Under the pieces are notes generated by a model. It searched no databases, was not told the DNA's origin, and worked only from the letters and a program-made list of their open reading frames with translations. A DNA stretch of 64,000 nucleotides. Source: Paludibacterium yongneupense DSM 18731. Its GTDB lineage: Bacteria > Pseudomonadota > Gammaproteobacteria > Burkholderiales > Chromobacteriaceae. Below are positions 38,501 through 46,270 of the stretch, piece by piece. Both the position numbers and the translations under genes were made by a program. The stretch spans positions 124,001 to 188,000 of the forward strand of contig NZ_AUGZ01000010.1 in NCBI RefSeq assembly GCF_000422925.1, written 5' to 3'. Positions within the stretch are counted from its first letter, which is position 1, and each line of letters begins with the position of its first letter.

Positions 38501-38974
38501 TTGATGGGGGAAGGTCGATGATTTGGCGGCATGATCGTCGCCGGCGATCAGCAAGACGCCGCCGTAGCGGCTGCTGCCGGCGGCATTTCCGTGCTTGAGC
38601 ACGTCGCCGGAGCGGTCCAGTCCCGGCCCCTTGCCATACCAGAGCGCGAAGACGCCATCGTAGCGCGCGCCCTCGAACAGATTGACTTGTTGACTCCCCC
38701 ATGCCGCAGTGGCCGCCAGATCCTCGTTCAGGCCCTGTTGCACCACGATACGATGCTGCTGGAGGTGGGCGCTGGCGCTGCGCATGGCCATGTCCACGCC
38801 ACCGAGGGGGGAGCCGCGATAGCCGGTGACCAGCCCTGCGGTGTTCAGTCCGGCGGCACTGTCGCGCTGTTGCTGCAGCATCGGCAGGCGCACCAGCGCC
38901 TGGATGCCATTGAGGAATACCGGACCGCTAGCGGCGGTATATTTTTGGTCCAGATCGAGGGTGCGAATGGCCAT
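35513..38974 (-). CDS. indolepyruvate ferredoxin oxidoreductase, fused large/small subunits
   Basis: A 1153-aa cytoplasmic thiamine-diphosphate/iron-sulfur enzyme that oxidatively decarboxylates aryl- or branched-chain 2-oxoacids. The N-terminal pyruvate-oxidoreductase-like domain (TGYRGSPLGGVDM), the CPGCPHNRS and GIGCHYMA ThDP region, NLGDGTYFHSG, a ferredoxin-like cysteine run (CEGCGDCGDVSGC ... SCNKDFSCTEGFCP in part) and the IorB-type domain GVGGTGVVTIGQVLGMA are in one chain. This fused form is typical of proteobacteria. It is oriented behind DctD/DctB genes but has its own promoter with a palindromic operator. A parS site lies within it. Confidence 0.93.
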   Translation of the reverse strand: MAIRTLDLDQKYTAASGPVFLNGIQALVRLPMLQQQRDSAAGLNTAGLVTGYRGSPLGGVDMAMRSASAHLQQHRIVVQQGLNEDLAATAAWGSQQVNLFEGARYDGVFALWYGKGPGLDRSGDVLKHGNAAGSSRYGGVLLIAGDDHAAKSSTFPHQSDHLLIASMIPVLSPSGVQEVLDYGLHGWAMSRFSGCWVALKAISDTIESSAVVDIACDRVQVVLPDNGELPADGLNIRWPDPPLEQEKRLLHHRLYAALAYARANRLNRIVLDSPAARLGIITTGKSFLDVMQALDDLGIDEALASDIGLRIFKVGMVWPLEPEGVRDFATGLEEILVVEEKRQIIEYQLKEQLYNWREDVRPRVVGKFAEKGEWALPHGDWLLPSAGELTPAMIARAIASRLATVFDSRLMHDRLEFYRDKESQLTRPRQALARLPHYCPGCPHNRSTRLPEGSRALAGIGCHYMATWVDSQTRTFAQMGGEGVPWIGQAPFTSTPHVFANLGDGTYFHSGLLAIRAAVAARVNITYKILYNNAVAMTGGQAVDGDLDVALMTRQLHAENVGRIVITSDQPEKYRDTRLLAPGVEVHHRRELDRLQRELREEKGTTILIHDQGCAADLRRKRKRGEAPDPNRRAYINQRVCEGCGDCGDVSGCLALLPVETPLGRKRQIDQSSCNKDFSCTEGFCPSFVTVTNASLRRPDKAERPVPAVPPPPLPPTLAEPYGILVAGVGGTGVVTIGQVLGMATHLDGLNVTVLDMAGLAQKGGSVWSHIRLAPSGAPLHAVRIAAGDANLLIACDLAVGAAEETLAKLRVGFSHAVINSNEAPTSSLLRNPDLVFPGAGMKASIAEAVGTGRCAEVDANRLAVTLLGDAIASNMFMLGFAWQRGLLPLSENALLEAIRLNGAAVEFNRRAFLWGRVAGHDVLMAERLSGSVLHFVPRETPEALMQQRMQWLTRYQDTALAQRYRAVVERVRTAEKALQTGSTLLTRTVAKVYYQRLAYKDEYEVARLYSDGEFEREMAENFEGPVRMYIWLSPGWLSRFHRGKIRCGPWIRPFLKVLASLRFLRSTRFDPFAWQADRRLERKLILDFESQLECLLSGLNRDTLPLACEIVQLGASIRGFGHIKAAHSRRIEQQQRELLERYRTRNPGRSAA
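36152..36167. other. parS site 3, within the indolepyruvate oxidoreductase gene
   Basis: TGTTTCACGTGGAACA; its complement TGTTCCACGTGAAACA fits the degenerate parS consensus TGTTNCACGTGAAACA exactly. It is embedded in coding sequence (FVPRET). Confidence 0.8.
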
Positions 38975-39041
38975 GATGCATGCTCCAGATCCTTGTGTGT
39001 TCTGATTAGAGTTTTAGCTCGCTTTTGCCTTCGTCTGGCCG

Positions 39042-39070
39042 ACTATAGGTTACGTTTACGTAAACGTCAA
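39042..39070 (-). promoter_or_regulatory. promoter of the indolepyruvate oxidoreductase gene with palindromic operator
   Basis: On the minus strand TTGACG (39070-39065), a 17-bp spacer and TATAGT (39047-39042) form a good sigma-70 promoter. A perfect 16-bp palindrome, ACGTTTACGTAAACGT (39052-39067), overlaps the -35 and spacer. Operators placed like this are typical of MerR-family regulators, and the sequence resembles what I recall for LiuR-type sites controlling branched-chain and aromatic acid catabolism; that assignment is tentative. Confidence 0.65.
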
Positions 39071-39153
39071 AACGGGAAGGGACAGGTAGACCGGGGTGCA
39101 GCATCTGTGCCAGTGCAGCATGCGCGCGGTCCCGGGCGGAACCGCGCATGGGA

Positions 39154-40476
39154 TCAGCCTTTAGTATCCAGGCCGTGCTTGCGCAGTTTGTCGTGCAGTG
39201 TGGTTCGGGCGAGCGCGAGCGCCTCCGCCGTGCGCGACAGATTGCCGTTCTGCCGCTGCAGCTCTTCCACGATCAGGGAGCGCTCGAAAGCCTCGACCGC
39301 TTCGACCAGCGCCAGCGGTTTCAGCGGGGCCGGGTTGCCGGGCAGGTCATGCAGACCGAGCACGTAGCGCTCGGCGAGATTGCGCAACTCGCGCACGTTT
39401 CCCGGCCAGCTGTGCAGCATCAGATCGCGGCCGAGACTGCCGTCGAGCTCGGGCGCCGGCCGGTTATGGCGCAGTGCGAACTGCTGCAGGAAAAAATCGA
39501 AAATGAGGGGAATATCTTCGCGCCGGTCGCGCAGCGTCGGCAAGCTGAGCACGACCACGTTCAGGCGGTAGTAAAGATCGCGGCGGAAACTGCCGCTATC
39601 GGCCAGCTTGAGCAGATCGTCCTTGGTGGCGGCAATGACGCGGAAATTGACGCTGATGGTCTGGTTGGAGCCGAGACGTTCAAGAGTCCGCTCCTGCAGC
39701 ACGCGCAGGAGCTTGATCTGCAGCGGCAATGGCATGCTCTCGATTTCGTCGAGAAACAGCGTGCCGTTGAGAGCGTACTCGATCTTGCCGATGCGACGCT
39801 TGCTGGCGCCGGAAAAAGCCCCGACTTCATGGCCGAAGATCTCGCTGTCGAACAGCGTTTCCGGCAGTCCGCCGCAGTTCAGCGCGACAAAGGGGCCGCT
39901 GCGTCCGCTCAGATCATGCAGGCAGCGCGCCACCAGCTCCTTGCCTGTGCCGGTCTCGCCCTGTATCAGAATATCGGCCGACGTGGCGCTGACTTGCTCT
40001 ATCAACTTGCGCAACGTCACGATAGGCGGCGAGTTGCCGATGAGCCGCGATTCGAGCGAGCCCTGGGCCGCCAGCTGGCGCTTGAGCCTGTGCACCTCGA
40101 CCGTCAGATTGCGCTTCTCCAGCGCACGCTTGACGACTTCTACGAGGTGTTGCGATGAAAACGGTTTCTCGATGAAATCATAAGCGCCATCCTTGATCGC
40201 CTGTACCGCCATGCTGATGTCGCCATGGCCGGTGATCAGAATCACCGGCATGGACGGCGCGCTGATGGCTTGCGAGCGCATGAAGCTCAGACCATCCATG
40301 CCCGGCAGGCGGATGTCGCTGACCACGACGCCCTGAAAGCCATCCGCCAGAAAGGGCTGGGCCTCTTCGACCGATTCGACCCCATGCGCGGGAACGCCGC
40401 CAAGCATCAGCGCCTGGATGCAACCCAGGCGGACATCCGGGTCGTCTTCAATGATAAGAACGTCAAACTTTTCCAT
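39154..40476 (-). CDS. sigma-54-dependent response regulator, DctD-like
   Basis: A 440-aa NtrC-family regulator: receiver domain with phosphoacceptor D54 (SDIRLPGMDG), AAA+ domain with Walker A GETGTGKE (173-180), and a C-terminal Fis-type helix-turn-helix (LSRTAEALALARTTLHDKLRKHG in part). The sigma-54 contact loop is GAFSGA (219-224) rather than the commoner GAFTGA. The start overlaps the end of the sensor kinase gene by 14 bp. It probably activates the sigma-54 promoter ahead of the AEC transporter. Confidence 0.95.
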   Translation of the reverse strand: MEKFDVLIIEDDPDVRLGCIQALMLGGVPAHGVESVEEAQPFLADGFQGVVVSDIRLPGMDGLSFMRSQAISAPSMPVILITGHGDISMAVQAIKDGAYDFIEKPFSSQHLVEVVKRALEKRNLTVEVHRLKRQLAAQGSLESRLIGNSPPIVTLRKLIEQVSATSADILIQGETGTGKELVARCLHDLSGRSGPFVALNCGGLPETLFDSEIFGHEVGAFSGASKRRIGKIEYALNGTLFLDEIESMPLPLQIKLLRVLQERTLERLGSNQTISVNFRVIAATKDDLLKLADSGSFRRDLYYRLNVVVLSLPTLRDRREDIPLIFDFFLQQFALRHNRPAPELDGSLGRDLMLHSWPGNVRELRNLAERYVLGLHDLPGNPAPLKPLALVEAVEAFERSLIVEELQRQNGNLSRTAEALALARTTLHDKLRKHGLDTKG

Positions 40477-42376
40477 CTTCAGCCTCGTCGTGCTGGGAAA
40501 GCGGCAGATCTATCGAAAATTCCGCTCCGCCCGTGGCGCGGTTCTTTGCCGCGAGTTCTCCGCCAAAGTCGCGGATGATTCCAGATGATATCGCGAGCCC
40601 CAATCCCAGGCCGGTCGCCTTGGTGGTATAGAAGGGCTCGAACAATTTTGACAACACGGTTTCCGTCATCCCGGTCCCATTGTCGCAGACATGGATCAAT
40701 GCACGCTCGCCGGCCTTCTCCCAGGAAACGCGCACCCAGGGCGGGTCCTTGTCCTGGCTGGCCTCGATGGCATTGGAGAGCAGATTGACCAATACCTGTT
40801 CCAGCCGGACGGCGTTGCAGTGCGCGATCACGGCGTGCCCGGGCGCGACCACCTGGGCCGTGACGCCCGCCTTGCGCAGGCGCGGATCGAGAATGCCCAG
40901 TGCGTTATCCACGGCATGTGCAATGTCCACGGCGCCGAGTTCGTCTCCCGAACGCCGGGCAAAGGAACGCAACTGCCCGGTGAGCGTGCCCATGCGCTGC
41001 ACCAGCAACGCGATGCGGCCGAGATTGAACTGGGCGGTGGCGATATCGCCGCGTTCGAGAAACTCGCTGGCGTTGGAGGACAGGGTGCCTAGAGCGGCCA
41101 GCGGCTGGTTGAGTTCGTGCGCGATGCCGGCCGCCAGCTGCCCTATCACCGCCAGCTTTCCGGCCTGCACCAACTCGTCCTGCGCCGCCTTCAGCGTGCG
41201 CACGGCTTCGCTGCGCTCGCGGATCTCATGCTGGAGGTGGGTATTGGCATGGCTCAGCTCCGAGGTGCGCTCATCGACTTTGAGTTCGAGTTCGGCATAG
41301 GCGCGCTGCAAGGCGAAACGGGCTTCGTGGCGTTCCCGTCGCGCGCGGCGGCGCGCCCGGACGAGGACCAGCATCGCGATTCCGAGCGCCGTGCCAAGGG
41401 CGGCCAGTGCGGCACGCGACATGGCAAGATCGTTGGTTTTGCGTAAGTCGTAAAAAACGGTCAGGTGCCATGGAGTGCCGTTCATGCTGCGCGACTGGGC
41501 CAGAAACAGCCCGTCGGTGGCATAGACGGCATTGCGAGGCCCGCGGTTATGCAACTCTACGATGCGGCTGTTGGCATCTATCACCTTGCGTTCGACCAGA
41601 CCCAGTGGCGTCAGGCGACGCCGATTGTATTGCTGTGTTTCGTCCAGGTGCCTGAGAACCGCGGCATCCATTTTCCGTAAGGTCGTATATTTCCATGCGG
41701 CGACCGATGACAGAACAATCACGCCGTTATCATCGGAGAGCAGTGCCGGCGATTCGGCAGACAACCAGGATTTTTCAAGCTGGTCGAGACTGACTTTGAC
41801 CGCCGCCACGCCCGTCACGCGCTCCTTGTCGACCAACGCCGACGACAGATAGTAGCCGGGGTCGTTGTGGGTGGTTCCGATGCCGTAGAAGCCTTCTACA
41901 TGGCCGGGCCTGGCGGCTTTTACATAGGGCCGGTAGGACAAGTCGCGTCCGAGGAAGCTGTCGGCCTGATTCCAGTTGCTGGTCGCAATGACCTTGCCCC
42001 CTGGCGTCATCAGATAGATGTCCATCGTGCCGGCATGTTCGTTCAAATGTTCGAGATAGATATCGACTTGCTTGGCAAGGGCGCTATTGGCCGGGTCGGC
42101 CAGCAGGGCGGAGACTTTCTGATCCAGACCGACGACTTTGGGAAAATAGGCGTATTGGCCTATTTCGCGCTCGAGGCTGCTTGCATACAGGTCGAGACGG
42201 TGTTGACCGCTATCGCGCAATTCACCGATCAACTGGTCGAAGGTGACGTGGTAGGCCAGAGATGCACTTGCGATTTCGAGCAGGATGCCAAGCGCAATCA
42301 GAGTGATCCAGGACAACAGGCGGGAGGGGGCGGACATCATGAGCGGCCTGAATGCGGAGTAGAGCGATGAGCCCAT
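40463..42376 (-). CDS. sensor histidine kinase, DctB-like
   Basis: A 637-aa inner-membrane kinase with an N-terminal helix (~18-42), a ~280-residue periplasmic double-PAS/Cache-like sensor including SYRPYVKAARPGHVEGFYGIG (in part), a second helix near 325-345, a coiled coil, HisKA with IAHELNQPLAALG (His near 415), and HATPase with NLLSNAIEAS, DNGTGM and GLGLAISSGI. This is the DctB topology for C4-dicarboxylate-like ligands. I start at ATG 42376 because GAAGG precedes it; that start lies within a hairpin. Confidence 0.93.
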   Translation of the reverse strand: MGSSLYSAFRPLMMSAPSRLLSWITLIALGILLEIASASLAYHVTFDQLIGELRDSGQHRLDLYASSLEREIGQYAYFPKVVGLDQKVSALLADPANSALAKQVDIYLEHLNEHAGTMDIYLMTPGGKVIATSNWNQADSFLGRDLSYRPYVKAARPGHVEGFYGIGTTHNDPGYYLSSALVDKERVTGVAAVKVSLDQLEKSWLSAESPALLSDDNGVIVLSSVAAWKYTTLRKMDAAVLRHLDETQQYNRRRLTPLGLVERKVIDANSRIVELHNRGPRNAVYATDGLFLAQSRSMNGTPWHLTVFYDLRKTNDLAMSRAALAALGTALGIAMLVLVRARRRARRERHEARFALQRAYAELELKVDERTSELSHANTHLQHEIRERSEAVRTLKAAQDELVQAGKLAVIGQLAAGIAHELNQPLAALGTLSSNASEFLERGDIATAQFNLGRIALLVQRMGTLTGQLRSFARRSGDELGAVDIAHAVDNALGILDPRLRKAGVTAQVVAPGHAVIAHCNAVRLEQVLVNLLSNAIEASQDKDPPWVRVSWEKAGERALIHVCDNGTGMTETVLSKLFEPFYTTKATGLGLGLAISSGIIRDFGGELAAKNRATGGAEFSIDLPLSQHDEAEDGKV

Positions 42377-42394
42377 CTTACCTTCAAGATGGGC
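42371..42394 (-). promoter_or_regulatory. hairpin enclosing the RBS and start codon of the DctB-like gene
   Basis: In the minus-strand RNA a perfect 9-bp stem, GCCCATCTT/AAGATGGGC, has the GAAGGT ribosome-binding site as its loop and the ATG in its 3' arm. It lies about 23 nt after the AEC stop codon. It could limit translation of the kinase or trim the AEC message. Confidence 0.5.
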
Positions 42395-42416
42395 TCCGGG
42401 CAGCAGATTCAGTACA

Positions 42417-43361
42417 TCAGTGCAGCATGGCGACCATGGCGCCGACGGTGCCGATGCCGAGGACGGTGCCGATCAGAACCGATGCCGATGCATCGATAGC
42501 ATAGGTGCGATTGCGGATGGCGAACATCGATGCAGCAACGGCGGTCGGTACGGAACCGGTGATCAGCGCCTGAACGGCCAGGTCGTGCTGAACCTTGAAC
42601 ACATACACGCCGAGCAGCATCAGAGCCGGCATCAGGAAATTCTTCATGCCGATGTTGGTGATCACGTCGGCATTGACCTTGGCGCGCTCGCCGCAGAACA
42701 GCAGGCCCAGTGCGAACAGGGATACGCCGCCGGCGCTCTTGGCCATCAATTCTACCGAATGGTCGAGTACGCCCGGCAGCTTGAATCCGGCGAAGCTCAG
42801 GATGGCACCGGTGACCGGCAGCCACACCATCGGGTTGGTGACGGCTTTCCATACGCTTTGACCGAGCACGGAGGCGACGCTTTGTTGTTTCTCGCCTTCC
42901 GGAGTGCCTTCGGCATAGCGGGTCAGGATGATCGTGAGCGGCAGCATGAAGATACTGGTGATCAGATTGCCGACCAGCACCGCCAGGAAGCCGGACGGGC
43001 CGCAGACCACGGCCAGTACCGGAGCGCCAAAGTAGGCCATATCAGGAAAGGCACAGACCAGAGCCTGGATCGTACTGGTCTTCAGATCGTGGCGGAATAC
43101 GAATCTGGCGACGACCAGCGAGATCAGGAACGTTCCCATCAGGCCGAGAATCATGGTCAGCACAAAGGGGACATTCTGCAATTTATCGGGCGTAGTGTGG
43201 ATGGCGCCGAGAAAGAGCGAGAACGGCAGCGCGAAGCGCATGACCAGAGTAGCAAGGGTGGTGGCGTCGCTGTGTTGGAAATAGCCCCGGTTCCCGCCGA
43301 TCCAGCCGAGAGTGATGATGAAAGCAACCGGAAACAGCGCGGTGAGCATAGCGTTTAACAT
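42417..43361 (-). CDS. AEC-family transporter
   Basis: A 314-aa, ~10-helix inner-membrane carrier of the auxin efflux carrier family, whose bacterial members include malonate, malate and other organic-acid carriers (MdcF-like). I start at ATG 43361 (MLNAMLTALFPVAFI) with GGAG 8 nt upstream; the longer frame to 43406 adds a non-hydrophobic prefix. It is the first gene of the AEC-dctB-dctD run and stands behind a sigma-54 promoter, so an organic acid sensed by the kinase is its likely substrate. Confidence 0.9.
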   Translation of the reverse strand: MLNAMLTALFPVAFIITLGWIGGNRGYFQHSDATTLATLVMRFALPFSLFLGAIHTTPDKLQNVPFVLTMILGLMGTFLISLVVARFVFRHDLKTSTIQALVCAFPDMAYFGAPVLAVVCGPSGFLAVLVGNLITSIFMLPLTIILTRYAEGTPEGEKQQSVASVLGQSVWKAVTNPMVWLPVTGAILSFAGFKLPGVLDHSVELMAKSAGGVSLFALGLLFCGERAKVNADVITNIGMKNFLMPALMLLGVYVFKVQHDLAVQALITGSVPTAVAASMFAIRNRTYAIDASASVLIGTVLGIGTVGAMVAMLH

Positions 43362-43440
43362 TATGTAATCTCCATTTTCGAGCGGCGTCTTTATTGGGTT
43401 CGCCAAACCCGCCTTGTGGGAGGCGGTGTGCCTCTAATAC

Positions 43441-43457
43441 AGCACAAGCCGTGCCAA
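43441..43457 (-). promoter_or_regulatory. sigma-54 promoter of the AEC transporter
   Basis: TTGGCACGGCTTGTGCT on the minus strand (43457-43441) has a perfect -24 TGGCACG and a 4-of-5 -12 element with the GG-N10-GC spacing. The start site would be near 43430, about 70 nt ahead of the gene. Upstream lie a one-mismatch IHF-like site (43484-43496) and a 13-bp dyad, GGCGACAGTCGCC (43552-43564), a possible activator site. This accounts for the ~300-bp gap before rarD. Confidence 0.75.
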
Positions 43458-43669
43458 CGCTGAAATGGAGCGGATTCTTTGTGTAACGCACTGATATATA
43501 TGGATAAAAATAGTTTTCTAAATTCTGAGGCCCAACGGCCCGTATCGTAATGGCGACAGTCGCCCGGCTTTGTTATCGGGTTTCCGTCACACGGATGGAT
43601 CGAAATACCTGTTTAGCTTCGCAAAACTGATTCTGGTATGCTGAAAGGCTTGAAAATAAAGGAGTATTC

Positions 43670-44578
43670 ATGGCACCGACTTCGCGCTCCGAATCCTTGC
43701 GGGGCGTCTTGTTCGCCATCGGCGCTTATATCTGCTGGGGCTTGTTCCCTCTGTACTGGAAACCGTTGCATCACCTGCCGGCGCTGGAGATCATGTGCCA
43801 CCGCGTGGTCTGGTCGGCCCTATTCCTCTTCGCCGTACTGTCGGCCAAACGGCATTGGCGCTGGCTGCTCCCTGTCGCGCGCGATGCCGGCAAGCTGAAA
43901 CTGTTCGCGTTCTCTTCATCGGCATTGACCTTGAACTGGCTGATCTATATCTGGGCGGTCAACAGCGGTCATGTCGTGGAATCCAGCCTCGGTTATTTTA
44001 TCAATCCCCTGGTCAATGTCCTGCTCGGGCGGATCTTTCTCGGCGAACGCTTGTTGCCTGTGCAAGGGATGGCTGTAGGGCTGGCCTGTGCCGGGGTGGC
44101 ATGGTTGACCTTGCTGCAGGGCGGGGTGCCCTGGATCGCGTTGTCGCTGGCTTTTACCTTTGGGGTGTACGGGCTGCTGCGAAAACGGGCACCTCTGCCA
44201 TCGCTGGAAGGGCTGGCGCTGGAAACGCTGCTCATGCTGCCCTTGGCGCTCGGCTGCCTGGCCTGGATCGGCTTTCGCGGAGCGAGCGCCTTCGGCGCCG
44301 GCGATCCCGGGATCGACATCTTGCTGATCGGTGCGGGCGTGGTGACTGCGGTGCCGTTGTTATTGTTCGCCGCCGGCGCTCGCCGCCTGAAGCTGGCGAC
44401 ACTGGGCCTCGTGCAGTACATCAGTCCCAGCTTGCAGCTGCTGCTGGGGGTGTGCCTGTATCGCGAGCCATTCGGCGCGGGCCGGGCGCTGGGCTTCATC
44501 TTCATCTGGTGCGGTCTGGCGCTGTATACCGGTAGCAGCGTGCGCCGCTTTCTGCGCGAACGCGATGCGGCCGCCTGA
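43670..44578 (+). CDS. rarD: RarD-type EamA transporter
   Basis: A 302-aa, ten-helix inner-membrane protein of the EamA/DMT superfamily, RarD subfamily. Hydrophobic helices alternate regularly, with the conserved N-terminal GAYICWGLFPLYWK and NWLIYIWAVN, SSLGYFINPL motifs. RarD relatives export amino acids or drugs; the name derives from a chloramphenicol-sensitivity phenotype and the substrate is uncertain. The start has AAGGAG 6 nt upstream. Confidence 0.92.
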   Translation: MAPTSRSESLRGVLFAIGAYICWGLFPLYWKPLHHLPALEIMCHRVVWSALFLFAVLSAKRHWRWLLPVARDAGKLKLFAFSSSALTLNWLIYIWAVNSGHVVESSLGYFINPLVNVLLGRIFLGERLLPVQGMAVGLACAGVAWLTLLQGGVPWIALSLAFTFGVYGLLRKRAPLPSLEGLALETLLMLPLALGCLAWIGFRGASAFGAGDPGIDILLIGAGVVTAVPLLLFAAGARRLKLATLGLVQYISPSLQLLLGVCLYREPFGAGRALGFIFIWCGLALYTGSSVRRFLRERDAAA

Positions 44579-44581
44579 TGC

Positions 44582-45373
44582 CTACTGGTTGCAGCGAACC
44601 CAGCGCCGCCACTGTTCAAACAGCACGGGATCGCCGGCGGCAACGGCCGAGCGTTTCCACAGTCCATCCGACCAGTAGTCATCGCTTTGCAGGGTCGCGA
44701 TGCGGCCACCGGCTTCTTCCAGTATCACGGCACCGGCAGCGTAATCCCACAGGCGCTGGCCACCGTGCACATACAGGTCGAAACGGCCGCAGGCAAGAAA
44801 GCACCAGTCCAGCGTGCATGAGCCAAGATTGCGCTGGGTTCCGAATGGGGCGACGCTGCTGATGCGTGAGGCAAGACGGCCCGAGCGCAGATATTTGATA
44901 TCGACGCCGGCAATGGTATCGCCGATGTTTTTCGGGGATTTCTTCAGCGGCAGTGCCGTCTCGTTCAGGTAGGCGCCGCGACCGCGCTCGGCGTGGAACA
45001 TCTCGCCGCTTACCGGGTTGAATATCACGCCGATCTCGCTGCGGCCTCGCTGAACCAGCGCCACCGAGATCGCGAAGTGAGGCAGACCGTTGACGAAATT
45101 GGTCGTACCATCAAGGGGATCGACCACCCACAACGAGTCGGGATTGTCCTCCCATAGCCGCAATTGCTCCTCACGCGTCATTTCCTCCCCCAGCACGGGG
45201 CAGGGAAGGATGGAGGGCAGGGCGTGTATCAGGGCCTGCTGACTGGCGAGATCGGCTTCGGTGCACAAGGTTCCGTCGTCCTTGCGGCTGGCGCCCACGC
45301 GTAGGAAGCGCGGCATGATTTCTGTCGCCGCCACCCCGCGCACGACGTCCATGAGCTGTTCGAGCACCTGCAT
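44582..45373 (-). CDS. inositol-monophosphatase family phosphatase
   Basis: A 263-aa Li+-sensitive phosphatase fold. Metal-binding motifs GEEM, VVDPLDGTTNFVNG (residues ~84-97) and the C-terminal RLWDYAAGAVILEEAGG are complete. Members include SuhB (inositol-1-phosphatase) and CysQ-type 3'(2'),5'-bisphosphate nucleotidases; the choice is not fixed by sequence here. The start is backed by GAAGGAGGAA. It is convergent with rarD (stop codons 3 bp apart). Confidence 0.9.
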   Translation of the reverse strand: MQVLEQLMDVVRGVAATEIMPRFLRVGASRKDDGTLCTEADLASQQALIHALPSILPCPVLGEEMTREEQLRLWEDNPDSLWVVDPLDGTTNFVNGLPHFAISVALVQRGRSEIGVIFNPVSGEMFHAERGRGAYLNETALPLKKSPKNIGDTIAGVDIKYLRSGRLASRISSVAPFGTQRNLGSCTLDWCFLACGRFDLYVHGGQRLWDYAAGAVILEEAGGRIATLQSDDYWSDGLWKRSAVAAGDPVLFEQWRRWVRCNQ

Positions 45374-45520
45374 CGGGCGGCTTCCTCCTTCGTGAATCCC
45401 GGCCTGCGCGATGCGCGGCGGGAAGACGCTGACTTCGGCGCGGACAGGGATAGTCGCGAAACCGTCGGCCCAGCTGCATTATACTATTGCGTCGTAATTC
45501 CCATTCGGACTGTTTTGTAT

Positions 45521-46267
45521 ATGCCAAGGTTTTATGTTGATGCCAGTTTGGCAACCGATACCATTGTCGAGTTGAGCGACGATGTGCTGCGTCATGTGCA
45601 GGTCCGCCGCTTGCGCGAAGGGGATGAACTGACTTTGTTCAATGGCGCGGGAGGCGAATATACGGCCCGGCTGTTGAGCATGGGCAAGCGCGCCGCACGG
45701 TGTCGCATCGAGACCTTCGATCCGGTCGAGCGCGAATCGCCCGTCTGGCTGGGGCTGGCTCAAGGGATCTCGTCGGGCGACAAGATGGATTTCACCTTGC
45801 AGAAGGGGGTGGAAATGGGAGTCAGCGTATTCCAGCCGGTGGCCAGCGAACGGTCTATTGTCAAACTCGCGGGGGAGCGTGCTGAAAAGCGCGTGGCGCG
45901 CTGGCAGGAAATCGTGTTGTCCGCATGCGAGCAATGCGGTCGCAACCGGGTGCCGGAAGTGCGGCCGATTCTGGGTCTGGCCGAGTGGCTGGAGATATCC
46001 GGCATCGAGACGACGCGGCTTATCCTGTCGCCCCTTGGCAGGGCCCGGCTGGCCGATATCGCGGTCGCACCCCAGCGCGCATGGCTGATGGCGGGCCCGG
46101 AAGGCGGGTTTTCCGATGGGGAAGAAGCCGCCGCGCTCGCGGCTGGCTGGACACCTCTGCGCCTGGGGCCGCGCGTCCTGCGCAGCGAAACCGCCGCCCT
46201 GGCTGCGGTGGCATCCATCCAGACGGTATGGGGCGACTATAGCGGGCAGACGACGCAGCGAGGTTGA
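45521..46267 (+). CDS. rsmE: 16S rRNA (uracil1498-N3)-methyltransferase
   Basis: A 248-aa RsmE of the SPOUT class. The N-terminal MPRFYVDA...HVQVRRLREGD PUA-like domain and the trefoil-knot motifs LAQGISSGDKMDFTLQKGVE (in part), EQCGRNRVPE, MAGPEGGFSD and LGPRVLRSETA are clear. It methylates U1498 of 16S rRNA in the assembled 30S. I use ATG 45521, which matches the family start; the upstream in-frame extension overlaps the divergent gene. Confidence 0.96.
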   Translation: MPRFYVDASLATDTIVELSDDVLRHVQVRRLREGDELTLFNGAGGEYTARLLSMGKRAARCRIETFDPVERESPVWLGLAQGISSGDKMDFTLQKGVEMGVSVFQPVASERSIVKLAGERAEKRVARWQEIVLSACEQCGRNRVPEVRPILGLAEWLEISGIETTRLILSPLGRARLADIAVAPQRAWLMAGPEGGFSDGEEAAALAAGWTPLRLGPRVLRSETAALAAVASIQTVWGDYSGQTTQRG

Positions 46268-46270
46268 CGC

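Noticed and set aside
39097-39113. Second sigma-54 promoter (CTGGCACAGATGCTGCA) before the indolepyruvate oxidoreductase gene
   Set aside because: GG-N10-GC spacing is right but both elements have a mismatch, and a better sigma-70 promoter lies closer to the gene.
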